Of a DNA stretch of 64,000 nt, positions 1 through 8,493 are shown one piece after another. The notes below the pieces were generated by a model. That model saw only the letters and a program-made list of their open reading frames with translations. It was not told the origin of the DNA and made no database searches. Source of the stretch: Caldilineae bacterium (lineage in GTDB: Bacteria > Chloroflexota > Anaerolineae > Epilineales > Epilineaceae); contig JACKBJ010000015.1 of NCBI GenBank assembly GCA_020634625.1, positions 1 to 64,000 on the forward strand, written 5' to 3'. Each line of letters opens with the position of its first letter. The first letter of the stretch is position 1. The translations under genes were made by a program, and so were the position numbers.

Positions 1-942
1 GTGGGCCACGCGATAGTGCACGTCGGCCTCGATCTCGGGGCAATGTGGCAGCACCGGCTCGGACACAACCAGCGATCCGTTACCCGCCGCATGCACGAAG
101 CGAAACGGGAACGCCGTATCGTACCAGCGAGGGAGGATGTTGAGCGTCACCTTGGCTCGGTTCAGCACCTGGATGCGCTCCTCGCCGTGCACGAAGGGTC
201 GTTCGACACCATCGATCACGTGCATCTCTACGCCTCGCCGAGACAGGTCTTCCCGAACGTGATCCAGAATTCGCGAGCGGCGTCGCGTGCGGCGCTTGCC
301 CATCCAGAGCACGTCGATGTCCCGCTCCAGATCGAGATCGGCATACCAGGCGCTCGACATGCCCCAGGGAACGTAGGGCACGTCGAAGCCATGCGCCCGA
401 TAGATCTCCGCATGAATCGAAGAACTCTCGACGAGCTGCGTCATCAGACCTGTCTGAAGTGCACGGAGGTAGTCGCCCACGATGCGCCATCGGGTGAGTC
501 GGTCACCGAACCCGGAGGCCATCAAACGCCGTCTAGCGGGCCCACTCCGGCCCTCCTCGGCGACTCGCCGCGCGTCGATCCAAGAGCGCGCAATCGAGAC
601 GCGCGACACGAACGGCCAGGGTATGCGCAAGTTCGGAAAGCACTCCATGCTCCAGTGAATCCACTTCGGGCGAGCCGAGCCTGGCATCCTGCCCAGTTGT
701 CGAGTCAATGGGCCAAAGCGTCCGTATGGCGCGAAAGTCAACACGACATCGACCTCATGCGGGAGCAGCTCGTTAACGGTGAACCCAAAGGCATGACAGC
801 CCAAGGCCTCGATCTCCCGCTCGATTGCGAGCGCGACCCCATCCTCTTGGCTCCAACGCGCAACGGCAACGCGACACCCCATACCTTCATCGAGCGTGTC
901 ACGCGATCGACGCTGATGCGCGCCCAACTCCCGCCCACTCAC
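1..942 (-). CDS. Glycosyltransferase, group 1/CgeB-like, 3' end beyond window
   Basis: This minus-strand gene enters from GTG 942 and stays open for 314 codons to the left edge, so the C-terminus is not visible. The start overlaps the TGA of the upstream glycosyltransferase gene in a GTGA junction, which implies translational coupling. The early part contains a GCRVAVARW segment and a stretch ending VVLTFAPYGRFGPL. The second half begins DIDVLWMGKRR, typical of the nucleotide-sugar-binding half of GT-B enzymes. It is followed by TLNILPRWYDTAFPFRF and AAGNGSLVVSEP, the conserved region of the Glyco_trans_1_2 family. No signal peptide is seen, so it is probably a cytosolic enzyme adding a sugar to a surface polysaccharide or to a peptide or lipid acceptor. 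Donor and acceptor cannot be read from sequence. A purine-poor plus-strand frame covers the same bases but is a shadow. Confidence 0.8.
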   Translation of the reverse strand, partial: MSGRELGAHQRRSRDTLDEGMGCRVAVARWSQEDGVALAIEREIEALGCHAFGFTVNELLPHEVDVVLTFAPYGRFGPLTRQLGRMPGSARPKWIHWSMECFPNLRIPWPFVSRVSIARSWIDARRVAEEGRSGPARRRLMASGFGDRLTRWRIVGDYLRALQTGLMTQLVESSSIHAEIYRAHGFDVPYVPWGMSSAWYADLDLERDIDVLWMGKRRTRRRSRILDHVREDLSRRGVEMHVIDGVERPFVHGEERIQVLNRAKVTLNILPRWYDTAFPFRFVHAAGNGSLVVSEPVLPHCPEIEADVHYRVAH

Positions 943-2102
943 GAACCGACCTGCAGCGCAAGGACACGGGCATTCAACGCGGGAAAGTACAGGTCCCAGT
1001 CGAAATGCCGACACATTCGCGTCCGGGCGCGCCGCATCAAGTCGTCTCGAAGCACCGGTGAAGACATGAGTCGGTCGAGGTGTTCGGTCAACGACGCAAG
1101 GTCTCCGGGCTCGAACAAGAGCCCGCACTCGCCATCGTTCAACTGATAACCGACGGAGCCCGATCGGCCTGCGACGATCGCTCCGCCAAAGTACATCGCT
1201 TCGAGCACGGCCGAGGGCATGCCCTCTCCGCTCGACGGCAACGCGAACACGGCGCTCGTGCGAAGGCGTCGATACAGGGCCTCACCATAACTAGGGGCAC
1301 CGAATCGAATCGAGTGCGCAAGCCCAAGCGCGTTCACGAGAGCCCGCAGTTCACGGTAGTAGTCCTGTTCAGCCACGGGTCCGATGATCTCCAGACGCCA
1401 ATCGGGGAAGCGCTCGGAAAGCCCGCCGAATGCCCGAATCAGGTCATGCAGGTTCTTTCGGCGCGCGACGCGCCCGGCATACAGGACGACCGGCTCACGT
1501 GCCAGCGATGCCTCTGACCGTGCCCAGCGCGCCTCTACCTCCTCCAGCGCCCGACGCCAAAGGCAGACTGGTATCATCTGCACTCGGTCTTCACGTACGA
1601 TCTGCCTGGCATGCCAGGCTGCGGTCGGCGTCTCGGCGATCACCAGATCCGCAGCCTTCAACACGGTTCCGTACCGCAGCCGGGCATGGATACGTGAGTG
1701 CCAACCCTCCATGTCCCATGCTGCCTGATAGCAATACGAGTCGAGACAGATGATGTACGGCCGGCCTAGTGCAATCCGGGCAAGTGCCAGCCCTAGGGCG
1801 TGCCAGTACCAAACCCAGGAGATCACCAGTTCCGATCTGCTACGGATCAACATCCGCAAGAACAACCTGAAGACACGGGATCGCCGGCCGCCGAGTCGCC
1901 CGACACGCTCGACGGGCACATTTCCCCAGACCTCGTCGATAGCGGCGTTAGCTTCACTGGCCACGGTCACGATCCGAGCCTCCCACCCAGCCGATGTGAA
2001 CCCTCGGAGCACCTGGTACGGCGCACGCATCGCTCCGGTGCGATCGAAGTCCTGGATCGCATAGGCGATCGATCCTCGTGCTTCTGGGTCCGCGACCGTC
2101 AC
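939..2102 (-). CDS. GT4-family glycosyltransferase
   Basis: 387 residues, GT-B fold. The C-terminal half shows VVLYAGRVARRKNLHDLIRA, the usual start of the donor-binding domain in GT4 enzymes. It then has GEGMPSAVLEAMYFGGAIV, the E-x7-E region that contacts the nucleotide-sugar diphosphate, and an ECGLLFEPGD segment typical of RfaB/WcaL-like transferases. There is no signal peptide or membrane segment, so it likely works on the cytosolic face on a lipid-linked glycan. The start ATG 2102 overlaps the stop of the next upstream gene by 4 nt (ATGA), and its own stop overlaps the next GTG start. It is therefore embedded in a tightly coupled polysaccharide operon. Base composition is lower in GC than the region right of 5.4 kb. 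The sugar transferred is not predictable. Confidence 0.9.
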   Translation of the reverse strand: MTVADPEARGSIAYAIQDFDRTGAMRAPYQVLRGFTSAGWEARIVTVASEANAAIDEVWGNVPVERVGRLGGRRSRVFRLFLRMLIRSRSELVISWVWYWHALGLALARIALGRPYIICLDSYCYQAAWDMEGWHSRIHARLRYGTVLKAADLVIAETPTAAWHARQIVREDRVQMIPVCLWRRALEEVEARWARSEASLAREPVVLYAGRVARRKNLHDLIRAFGGLSERFPDWRLEIIGPVAEQDYYRELRALVNALGLAHSIRFGAPSYGEALYRRLRTSAVFALPSSGEGMPSAVLEAMYFGGAIVAGRSGSVGYQLNDGECGLLFEPGDLASLTEHLDRLMSSPVLRDDLMRRARTRMCRHFDWDLYFPALNARVLALQVGS

Positions 2103-3289
2103 GCGGCCTCGCGTCCATCGACCGAGATCTGTTCGCTCACCACGGCTCGGAGTCCATCCATAAAGCGCTCGACACCGAACTGGGCGCCCACCTGATTCAA
2201 GCGACCTCGAAGCTCCCGTTGGATCGCATCGCTCCGCATCACAGCGTCGATGCGGCTCACCGCATCCTCGACGCCGTCATAAAGCAGGCGCGCATCGCCA
2301 CCCAGAATCTCAACCTGCCCCCCATCGTTTGGCGCAAAGACAATGCAACCGCACTTCACCATCTCCGCCACGGCGATCCCGAAGTGCTCGCAAGGGTGCC
2401 CGTGTATCCCGAATCGATGCTCGGCGATCAACGCGAGCATCTCGCCGCGCGGCAGGTCCTCAACGACATGAACCCAAGATCTGTGCTCCCGAAAGACCTG
2501 GCTGAGCTCCGCATCGTAGGCCGGGTTCCTCGAATTCACGCGCGTTCCGATCACCGTAAGTTCAACGGCATGGCCGAGCCCACGCAATCTATCGAGAATC
2601 GTTACGATCATGTCGATGCGCTTCTCGGGCGCAAATCGACCGACGCACACAAAGCCGAGACGCCGCTGCTCCCACTCCGTGACCGGAAAGGGTCCCGGCA
2701 CCGGTGGGTAGAGCACTGGCGCATCGATCCCGTACTCACGTCGCAAGATCGCCGCGGTCCATTCCGATGTCGCCAGCGTGCGCATCGCGAGCATTCGCTC
2801 GACTCGGAAGCCGGACATCAGTCGCCACGGACGGATCAGCTCGAGAACCGCCCTCGAGCGACATGCCATTGACTGCGCTTCCGCCAGTTGGCGCAACCGC
2901 CGGACACGCCCGGCAAGCCAGGGATACGTGACGTACTGCAGTCCGTTCGCACCGATATCACACTCGCCGAGCGCGTAGAAGACGATGTCGTGGTCTCGAC
3001 CAAGCCACCGTGCCCAGCGCCAGAGCATCGCCTGGGGATACAACCTGGCGCGATGGCCAGGATCGATCTGTAGCGCGGCGCGAAGCGTCCACGGTGCGTG
3101 CTTCAAACGAAACGACCGCGCGTTCAGCGTTGTGCCGTAGTAGTGATTGAGTCCCTCCAGATCGGCAGGCGACCAGGTCAACACGGTGACGTCATGTGCC
3201 TCGATGAGGGCTTGCAGTACCCAGGCCACCACAGCCGCTTCGCCACCAAGTGGTGACGCAGAGCGATCAACGACCAGGATCGCAGCCAA
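2099..3289 (-). CDS. GT4-family glycosyltransferase
   Basis: 396 residues. The N-terminus AILVVDRSASPLGGEAAVV has the glycine-rich turn of the acceptor-binding Rossmann domain. Around residue 215 FVCVGRFAPEKRIDMIV starts the donor-binding domain, and EHFGIAVAEMVKCGCIVFAP is the E-x7-E segment, close to ALG11-like and plant-type GT4 enzymes. No membrane segments are visible. It lies 26 nt downstream of the DegT-like gene and overlaps the following GT4 gene by 4 nt, so the two are probably translated in series. It likely adds a mannose-type or related sugar to a growing surface glycan. That is inference from family only. Confidence 0.9.
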   Translation of the reverse strand: MAAILVVDRSASPLGGEAAVVAWVLQALIEAHDVTVLTWSPADLEGLNHYYGTTLNARSFRLKHAPWTLRAALQIDPGHRARLYPQAMLWRWARWLGRDHDIVFYALGECDIGANGLQYVTYPWLAGRVRRLRQLAEAQSMACRSRAVLELIRPWRLMSGFRVERMLAMRTLATSEWTAAILRREYGIDAPVLYPPVPGPFPVTEWEQRRLGFVCVGRFAPEKRIDMIVTILDRLRGLGHAVELTVIGTRVNSRNPAYDAELSQVFREHRSWVHVVEDLPRGEMLALIAEHRFGIHGHPCEHFGIAVAEMVKCGCIVFAPNDGGQVEILGGDARLLYDGVEDAVSRIDAVMRSDAIQRELRGRLNQVGAQFGVERFMDGLRAVVSEQISVDGREAA

Positions 3290-3315
3290 TTGTCACCTAG
3301 CCATAGGTGCAAACG

Positions 3316-4479
3316 TCATAGTGGAATAGCCACCTCATTCACGCAATTCGTGATGTAACTGATGTCATCGGCAGTAAGGGCCGCGTGATTGGGAAGATAG
3401 AGGCCGTAATCGTGAACGCGATCTGCGACGTCAAGATTCATCGCTCCATATCGCCTGATCCAGAACGGTTGGCGCCCCATACTACCGCAGACAAGTGGGC
3501 GACACTCAATACCCATACCCCTCAGATGTCGTGCCAGTTCAAGTCGATTTCTCACGAATGTTCCATATGCAAAACTCGAAACAAAACTCCCCTCACTCCT
3601 CTGCACCCAGAGCTTTGGAAGATTCTCTCGATACCGCTCGAAATTGCGGCTGCGCAATTGCACGATTTCAGGTAGTTTGCGAAGTTGCTGAAGGCCAAGA
3701 AACGCGTTTAGATCAGTCGAACGTAAGTTGTATCCCGCATAGTAGAAGCTGTAGAACTCTCGGAACTCATCGATCCCATGCTCCAGCCTCCAGGCGATTC
3801 GATCCGATTCCGGGAGGTCTCGCGACCATCCATGCGATCGAATTGAGAGCATGGTGCTGTAGAGATGTTCATCACTAGTAGCAATCGCACCACCTTCGAT
3901 CGTACTGATATGATGCCCGTAGTAGAAGGAAAACGAGCCAGCCAATGAGAGTGCTCCGGTCTTGACCCCATCATACTCGGAACCCAATGCCTCGCAGGCG
4001 TCTTCGATCACAAGACAGTCATACGTCTCACACAGACTACGGATCTGCCGCATCTTATTGGGATGGCCGAGGATATGCACAACGATCATCAGAGCCGGTC
4101 TTTCTCGGCGCAGCAACTCCTCTAGGTGATCCAGATCAACCCCAAGATCATCGGGGTCAGAGTCGCACAAGAAGCACTCAAAGCCCAGTTGAATGAAAGG
4201 AGAAAGCGTCGTAATCCAAGACACGGCGGGAACGACGACCTTCTTATTACGCAGGTAACCCGCCTCCAGCAAACTCGATGCCATGAGGAGATTCGCGGAC
4301 GAGCCACTATTCACCATAATAGCGTACTTGGTACCAACGTACTCGGCTAGTGCCGCCTCGAACGCCTGCGTTAGCGGCCCCTTCGTAAGTTGGTGATCTT
4401 CTCTCAGCCACTCCACGAGCGCTTCAATGTCGTCTCGAGAGATTGTGTCTTGCGCGAGCTTGATTCTGCGATGGTTCAT
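3316..4479 (-). CDS. DegT/DnrJ/EryC1-family enzyme with His at the PLP-lysine position (3-dehydratase-like)
   Basis: 387 residues, PLP-dependent fold type I, DegT family. MVNSGSSANLLMASSL (from residue 55) is the phosphate-binding Gly/Ser loop. VIEDACEALGSEYDG (about 158-171) carries the Asp that contacts the PLP ring nitrogen. Where aminotransferases of this family have the Schiff-base lysine (F-x-x-x-K-N), this protein reads SFYYGHHISTIEGG, placing His189 there. His at this site is known in ColD (GDP-4-keto-6-deoxymannose 3-dehydratase) and in the CDP-6-deoxyhexulose 3-dehydrase E1 (RfbH/DdhC type). These remove the C3 hydroxyl rather than transaminate. A role in making a 3,6-dideoxyhexose for the surrounding polysaccharide is therefore likely. 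It sits between a GT2 gene (6 nt gap) and a GT4 gene. An aminotransferase label by homology alone would probably be wrong. Confidence 0.85.
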   Translation of the reverse strand: MNHRRIKLAQDTISRDDIEALVEWLREDHQLTKGPLTQAFEAALAEYVGTKYAIMVNSGSSANLLMASSLLEAGYLRNKKVVVPAVSWITTLSPFIQLGFECFLCDSDPDDLGVDLDHLEELLRRERPALMIVVHILGHPNKMRQIRSLCETYDCLVIEDACEALGSEYDGVKTGALSLAGSFSFYYGHHISTIEGGAIATSDEHLYSTMLSIRSHGWSRDLPESDRIAWRLEHGIDEFREFYSFYYAGYNLRSTDLNAFLGLQQLRKLPEIVQLRSRNFERYRENLPKLWVQRSEGSFVSSFAYGTFVRNRLELARHLRGMGIECRPLVCGSMGRQPFWIRRYGAMNLDVADRVHDYGLYLPNHAALTADDISYITNCVNEVAIPL

Positions 4480-4485
4480 GGTGCG

Positions 4486-5355
4486 TCAGGCATCCTTGCG
4501 GTAAGCAACTCTCATTAGGCGATAATATACCCTCCCCCAGACGCGAAAGGCCTCACTCAATACTGATGCAACTCGATCAATTCTAAGAACTCGCACGATG
4601 CAAGTAACAACATAGTATCGCCGTGCTTCCTGATACGCACCGTGTAGTGCAACTCTCCGATCTGGATCTCGCTCTGCGATGTAGGTTATCGAGCTATCAT
4701 TTGCGGAGAATATCGCAAGTGGCTCTGCCACATGCCCAACCTTTGGGTACTTCAAGCATGTCATTGCCGTAATCAGCCAGTCTGGCCCAACCCCACGATA
4801 CTCCCGTCGTGCAAACGGAATGCCGCCAACCAGTAGCTGATCAATGATATCTTCGCGGCGCATCAGCGTCGCTCCAGGCGAAACGAGACTATGGAACTGG
4901 AGCGCCATGAAGCGACGGGAAGAGTAGACTCCGGTCTTCCCGAATCCAGTGAAACAATCCATGACCGTGGATCCAGTTGACTCATCCCGCACGCGCGCTA
5001 AACTGAACACGAGCCCCACTTCCGGCGTGATCAACTTCAAGCACTCCTCAACAAACGTCGGTGCGATGTAGTCGTCATCATAGTTGATATGAACGAGCGA
5101 TCCGCTCGCAGAGATTACCGCGTCCAACCACGCAAAGTGAACACCTGAGTCCTGCTCTCTGCGAATGTAGCGAATCCGATCTCCAAAGCTCGCGGCAATC
5201 TGTGGTGTTTCGTCCTGACTCCCATGATCACATACGACGACCTCACATCGAACTGTTTGCGCAAGCGCGGAGGCTATACACCGGCGAAGCATCTCCGCTC
5301 GATTGAACGTCGGTATCACGATCGAAACATCTGTGGGTATGGCGTCGTGCCTCAC
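4486..5355 (-). CDS. GT2-family glycosyltransferase
   Basis: 289 residues from the chosen GTG start at 5355. An upstream in-frame ATG at 5466 would overlap the sulfate-activation gene by 115 nt and add a tail unlike the family. GTG 5355 instead forms a GTGA overlap with that gene's TGA, the same junction style seen elsewhere in this locus. The GT-A fold is shown by DVSIVIPTFNRAEML near the N-terminus and by HINYDDDYIAPTFVEE, where the DDD segment corresponds to the metal-binding DXD motif. The C-terminus lacks convincing membrane helices. It likely transfers an activated sugar during polysaccharide assembly. It is the last gene with low GC before the composition changes. Confidence 0.85.
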   Translation of the reverse strand: MRHDAIPTDVSIVIPTFNRAEMLRRCIASALAQTVRCEVVVCDHGSQDETPQIAASFGDRIRYIRREQDSGVHFAWLDAVISASGSLVHINYDDDYIAPTFVEECLKLITPEVGLVFSLARVRDESTGSTVMDCFTGFGKTGVYSSRRFMALQFHSLVSPGATLMRREDIIDQLLVGGIPFARREYRGVGPDWLITAMTCLKYPKVGHVAEPLAIFSANDSSITYIAERDPDRRVALHGAYQEARRYYVVTCIVRVLRIDRVASVLSEAFRVWGRVYYRLMRVAYRKDA

Positions 5356-7130
5356 GAACGTCGTTCCAGCCCGTGTTTCGAACCCGACTTCGCACTTCTT
5401 GGGACAATGAATTCTGCTTCGCCAAGCCAGGCTGCTACTGTCTTGGCATTGTCCTCGGCCGGACACCCCACCGTATCCAACCGCACCTCCGCGCTCTCCG
5501 GCGCCTCGTACGGATCATCAATCCCCGTAAACCCCTTGATCTCTCCCCGCCGCGCCTTCGCGTACAGGCCCTTCACGTCCCGAGCCTCACAGACCTCGAG
5601 CGGCGTATCCACGAAGACCTCGCAGAAGCGGTCCTCGCCGACCAGGTTGCGCACGTCGTTGCGGGTGGCCTTGTAGGGGCTCACCGCCGCGCAGATCACC
5701 ACGCCGCCGTGCTCCACGATCTGGGCGGCCACGAAGCCGATGCGCCGGATGTTGGCGTCGCGGTCCTCCTTGCTGAAGCCCAGGCCCTTGGACAGGTGCG
5801 TCCGGACCACGTCACCGTCGAGCACCGTCACCCGCCGGCCCGCCTCCTCCAGCATCACCTTCAGGATGTTGGCCGTCGTGCTCTTGCCCGAACCGCTCAG
5901 CCCGGTGAACCAGATGCACACGCCCTGCTTGTGGCGCGGCGGATAGGCCTCGGCCAGGATCTCGGCCACCTCCGGCCGGGTGAACCACTCCGGCAGCAGG
6001 CGGCCGGCGTTCAGGTACTCCTCGCGCACCTGGGTCCCGCTGATCGAGGCCGTATGCTCCTCGGGCGTCAGCCGGTCCACCTCCTCGTAGCGGTCGGCGC
6101 CCGGCAGGTACACCATCTGCTTGAACTCGATCATCCGCACGCCCAGCTCGGCCTCGTGCCGGCGCACCAGGTCCTGGGCGTCGTAGGGCCCGTAGAACGG
6201 CCGCCCCTTCGAATCGACCCCCGGCCCGGCATGGTCGCGGCCGACGATCAGGTGGTTGGCCCCGAAGTTGCGTCGGATCAGCGCGTGCCACAGCGCCTCG
6301 CGCGGCCCGCCCATGCGCATCGCCAGCTCCAGGAGCGAGAGCAGGATGCGGTCCGGCGCATAGTAGCGCTCGGCCAGGGCCTTGTAGGTGCGCACCCGGG
6401 TGTAGTGGTCCACGTCGCCCGGCTTGGTCATCCCGGTCACCGGGTGCAGCAGCAGCACCCCGTCGACCGAATCGGCCGCGCGCCGGGTCAGCTCCTCGTG
6501 CACGCGGTGCATCGGGTTGCGGGTCTGAAAGGCCACCACGTTGGGCCGGCCCAGCTCGGCCAGCCGCGCCCGGGTCTCGGCCGGCGTCAGCCGCAGCTCG
6601 GCGAAGTCGTAGTGCCGCGGCAGCTCCAGCACCTGCAGCCGGCCGGCCACGTTCAGCCCGCCCCAGCGGTGCATCTCGGCCACGATCGGGTGCCGCGCGT
6701 CGGTCGTGCCATAGACCTGGCGGGCCGTCTCGGCCAGATCCCAGGGGTAGATGTCCTCCAGGTCCATCACCGCCAGCAGGTTGTTCCGGCTATCGCGCAG
6801 GGCCAGCTGGTCGCCGGCGCCCTTCAGGTCCTCGGGCGCCACCGGCAGCGTCACCGGGATCGGGAACAGCGCGCCACCGGCCAGCCGCAGCTCGCCGACC
6901 ACCCGCTCGAAGTCGGCCTGGCCCATGAACCGGTCCAAGGGCGAGAAGGCCCCGCTGGCCAGCAGCTCCAGGTCGCAGGCCGCCCGTGCCGAGATCTGGA
7001 TGCTCGGCAGCCGACCGGCCGCATCCTTGAGCGCCTCGCGCTCGGCCTCCGGCACGCGCAGGTCGACCAGGGATCCCCCGTACGGGGCGATCAGCTCGGT
7101 GACCGCCGGCATCGTCGTCGAATTTGGCAT
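5352..7130 (-). CDS. Bifunctional sulfate adenylyltransferase / adenylylsulfate kinase
   Basis: 592 residues, two catalytic domains. The N-terminal ATP-sulfurylase domain (about 1-395) has the substrate motifs QTRNPMHRVHEEL and GRDHAGPG. The C-terminal APS-kinase domain (about 400-575) begins with the P-loop GLSGSGKSTT at 410-419 and has the family segment FVDTPLEVCEARD. Together they turn sulfate and ATP into APS and then PAPS in the cytosol. Inside a glycosyltransferase operon, PAPS would most simply feed glycan sulfation; no sulfotransferase is visible, but the operon continues to the left. The last 200 bases or so have lower GC than the rest of the gene, so the composition break of the locus falls inside it. 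Three inverted repeats lie just upstream of ATG 7130 and may regulate it. The domain order (sulfurylase first) is a known one. Confidence 0.95.
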   Translation of the reverse strand: MPNSTTMPAVTELIAPYGGSLVDLRVPEAEREALKDAAGRLPSIQISARAACDLELLASGAFSPLDRFMGQADFERVVGELRLAGGALFPIPVTLPVAPEDLKGAGDQLALRDSRNNLLAVMDLEDIYPWDLAETARQVYGTTDARHPIVAEMHRWGGLNVAGRLQVLELPRHYDFAELRLTPAETRARLAELGRPNVVAFQTRNPMHRVHEELTRRAADSVDGVLLLHPVTGMTKPGDVDHYTRVRTYKALAERYYAPDRILLSLLELAMRMGGPREALWHALIRRNFGANHLIVGRDHAGPGVDSKGRPFYGPYDAQDLVRRHEAELGVRMIEFKQMVYLPGADRYEEVDRLTPEEHTASISGTQVREEYLNAGRLLPEWFTRPEVAEILAEAYPPRHKQGVCIWFTGLSGSGKSTTANILKVMLEEAGRRVTVLDGDVVRTHLSKGLGFSKEDRDANIRRIGFVAAQIVEHGGVVICAAVSPYKATRNDVRNLVGEDRFCEVFVDTPLEVCEARDVKGLYAKARRGEIKGFTGIDDPYEAPESAEVRLDTVGCPAEDNAKTVAAWLGEAEFIVPRSAKSGSKHGLERRS

Positions 7131-7145
7131 AGGACTTGTCTCGAT

Positions 7146-7231
7146 TCCTATCTAGGACCGCGCCCGATTCCTAGCAAGGAATCGGGTGGAGTCAGCACCA
7201 GAATTGCCGGCATTCCTAGCTAGGAATGCCG
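7146..7231. promoter_or_regulatory. Cluster of three related inverted repeats upstream of the sulfate-activation gene
   Basis: Three palindromes share the core TTCCTA-n2-TAGGAA. Site 1 (7146-7157) has arms TCCTA/TAGGA. Site 2 (7163-7186) has perfect 10-bp arms CCCGATTCCT/AGGAATCGGG around AGCA. Site 3 (7208-7231) is a perfect 24-bp palindrome with half-site CGGCATTCCTAG. Centres are 23 and 45 bp apart. They begin 16 bp upstream of the start codon at 7130. They look like operator sites for a dimeric regulator, or like transcript hairpins. No regulator is known to me for this exact core. Confidence 0.6.
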
Positions 7232-7236
7232 ACGGG

Positions 7237-7464
7237 ATGCCCGTCCGCCTGCCCGGCCTCGGTCGGGTGCGCGCCTCCATCGGCCGCGACGGCGACTTCC
7301 GGGTCAACACCTCCGCCGACCGTGCCGTGGTGGAGGCCCTGAACGCCCCGGGCACCTACAAGGGCAAGACCCGCAACCGGGCCAACATCGGCCTGGACAA
7401 CGCCGGCTTCAAGGCCCTCTGGGACGCCGATCACCCCGACGAGCCGCTCGAGCTGGCCAGCTGA
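7237..7464 (+). CDS. Small hypothetical protein, antisense to the operon direction
   Basis: A 75-residue frame from ATG 7237 on the plus strand, inside an otherwise minus-strand operon. It is preceded by the palindrome cluster and ends 23 nt before the convergent GT2 gene. Codon use fits the genome: nearly every third base is G or C, and the residue mix is balanced (VNTSADRAVVEAL, YKGKTRNRANIGLDNAGF). That supports real coding over chance. An upstream in-frame GTG at 7186 would extend it through the palindromes and is less likely. No family is recognised, there is no signal peptide or membrane segment, and it may be a remnant of a longer gene. It would interrupt a single transcript from the upstream glycosyltransferases only if it carries its own terminator, and none is seen. 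Confidence 0.45.
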   Translation: MPVRLPGLGRVRASIGRDGDFRVNTSADRAVVEALNAPGTYKGKTRNRANIGLDNAGFKALWDADHPDEPLELAS

Positions 7465-7487
7465 TCCGCTGCGCGCCGGACCCGGCA

Positions 7488-8486
7488 TCACGGGCGGTCG
7501 CCTCCGGGCGGCCGCCCGCTCGGCTTGGCGTCGCCACCCTCCCGCGCCCGCATCTCCATCTCCTTCACCCGCGCCGCCATGTCCTCCAGGAGCGCCCGGT
7601 TGGTCCCGATCAGGTCGGCCACCACCCCCGTCAGCACCATCTGGAAGCCGGCCAGGAGCAGGATCGCCGCCAGGATCAGGCTCTGCACGTGCAGCTCGCT
7701 GGTCTGGCCGAAGAGGTAGATCCACACGAAGCGCAGGCCCAGCACCACGCCGGCCGCGAAGCTGATCGCGCCGGCCGCCGAGAACATCGTCAGCGCCCGG
7801 TACTTGGCGTAGGTGCGCAGGCTGATCAGCCCCGAGCGGACCACGAACTCGCCGATGTTGTCGAAGAGCCGCGACTCGCGCGCCTTGGGGTTGGTGCCGA
7901 TCGGCACCACCTCGACCGCCCAGCGGTTGTGCCCGGCTTGAATCGTATGCTCGACCGTATGGTCGAAGGACCCGTGGCTGTTGAGGTGCATCGCCGCGAA
8001 GCGCGTGTAGGCCCGGAACCCGCTGGCCACGTCGGGCACCGCCACGTGCGCCAGGCGGCTGATCACCCGGCTGCCGAGCCGCTGCAGTCGCCGCTTGGCC
8101 GGCGAGAAGTGCGCGATGGCGTCCGTCTGCCGGTCGCCGATGACCATCTCGGCCCGCCCGGCCAGGATCGGCGCCAGCAGCTTGGGGATGTCGCCCCCGG
8201 CATACTGGTTGTCGCCGTCGGTGTTGACGATGATGTCCGCGCCCAACCGCAGCGCCTCCTCGAAGCCCGCCATCATGGCGTAGCCGAGCCCGCGGTTGCG
8301 CTTGAAGGACACCACGTGCTCGACACCCAGCTCGCGGGCCACGGCGACCGTGCGGTCGGTCGAGCCGTCGTCGATCACCAGGATCTCGACCGTGTCGATG
8401 CCCGGGATCGTGCGCGGGATGTCGCGCACCGTCGCCGGCAGCGTCTCGGCTTCGTTGAGACAGGGAATCTGGACGATGAGCTTCAT
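7488..8486 (-). CDS. GT2-family glycosyltransferase, polyprenyl-phosphate type
   Basis: 332 residues. The catalytic GT-A domain opens with MKLIVQIPCLNEAETLPATV and has EILVIDDGSTDRTV and IIVNTDGDNQYAGGDI, the Asp-rich motifs of the DPM1-like subfamily. Two membrane helices follow (about 235-262 and 270-300), and then a charged tail ending in a Gly/Pro-rich stretch. This plan matches enzymes that load a sugar onto undecaprenyl or dolichyl phosphate, or extend a lipid-linked glycan, at the inner face of the membrane. It lies 7 nt downstream of the radical SAM gene and so is probably cotranscribed with it. Confidence 0.9.
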   Translation of the reverse strand: MKLIVQIPCLNEAETLPATVRDIPRTIPGIDTVEILVIDDGSTDRTVAVARELGVEHVVSFKRNRGLGYAMMAGFEEALRLGADIIVNTDGDNQYAGGDIPKLLAPILAGRAEMVIGDRQTDAIAHFSPAKRRLQRLGSRVISRLAHVAVPDVASGFRAYTRFAAMHLNSHGSFDHTVEHTIQAGHNRWAVEVVPIGTNPKARESRLFDNIGEFVVRSGLISLRTYAKYRALTMFSAAGAISFAAGVVLGLRFVWIYLFGQTSELHVQSLILAAILLLAGFQMVLTGVVADLIGTNRALLEDMAARVKEMEMRAREGGDAKPSGRPPGGDRP

Positions 8487-8493
8487 CGGTTGA

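Noticed and set aside
5356..5466. N-terminal extension of the GT2 gene to ATG 5466
   Set aside because: It would overlap the APS-kinase coding end by 115 nt and add residues foreign to the family. GTG 5355 gives a GTGA coupling seen repeatedly here.
7146..7231. Insertion-sequence ends
   Set aside because: No transposase or target duplication nearby; the repeats are internal palindromes rather than ends of an element.
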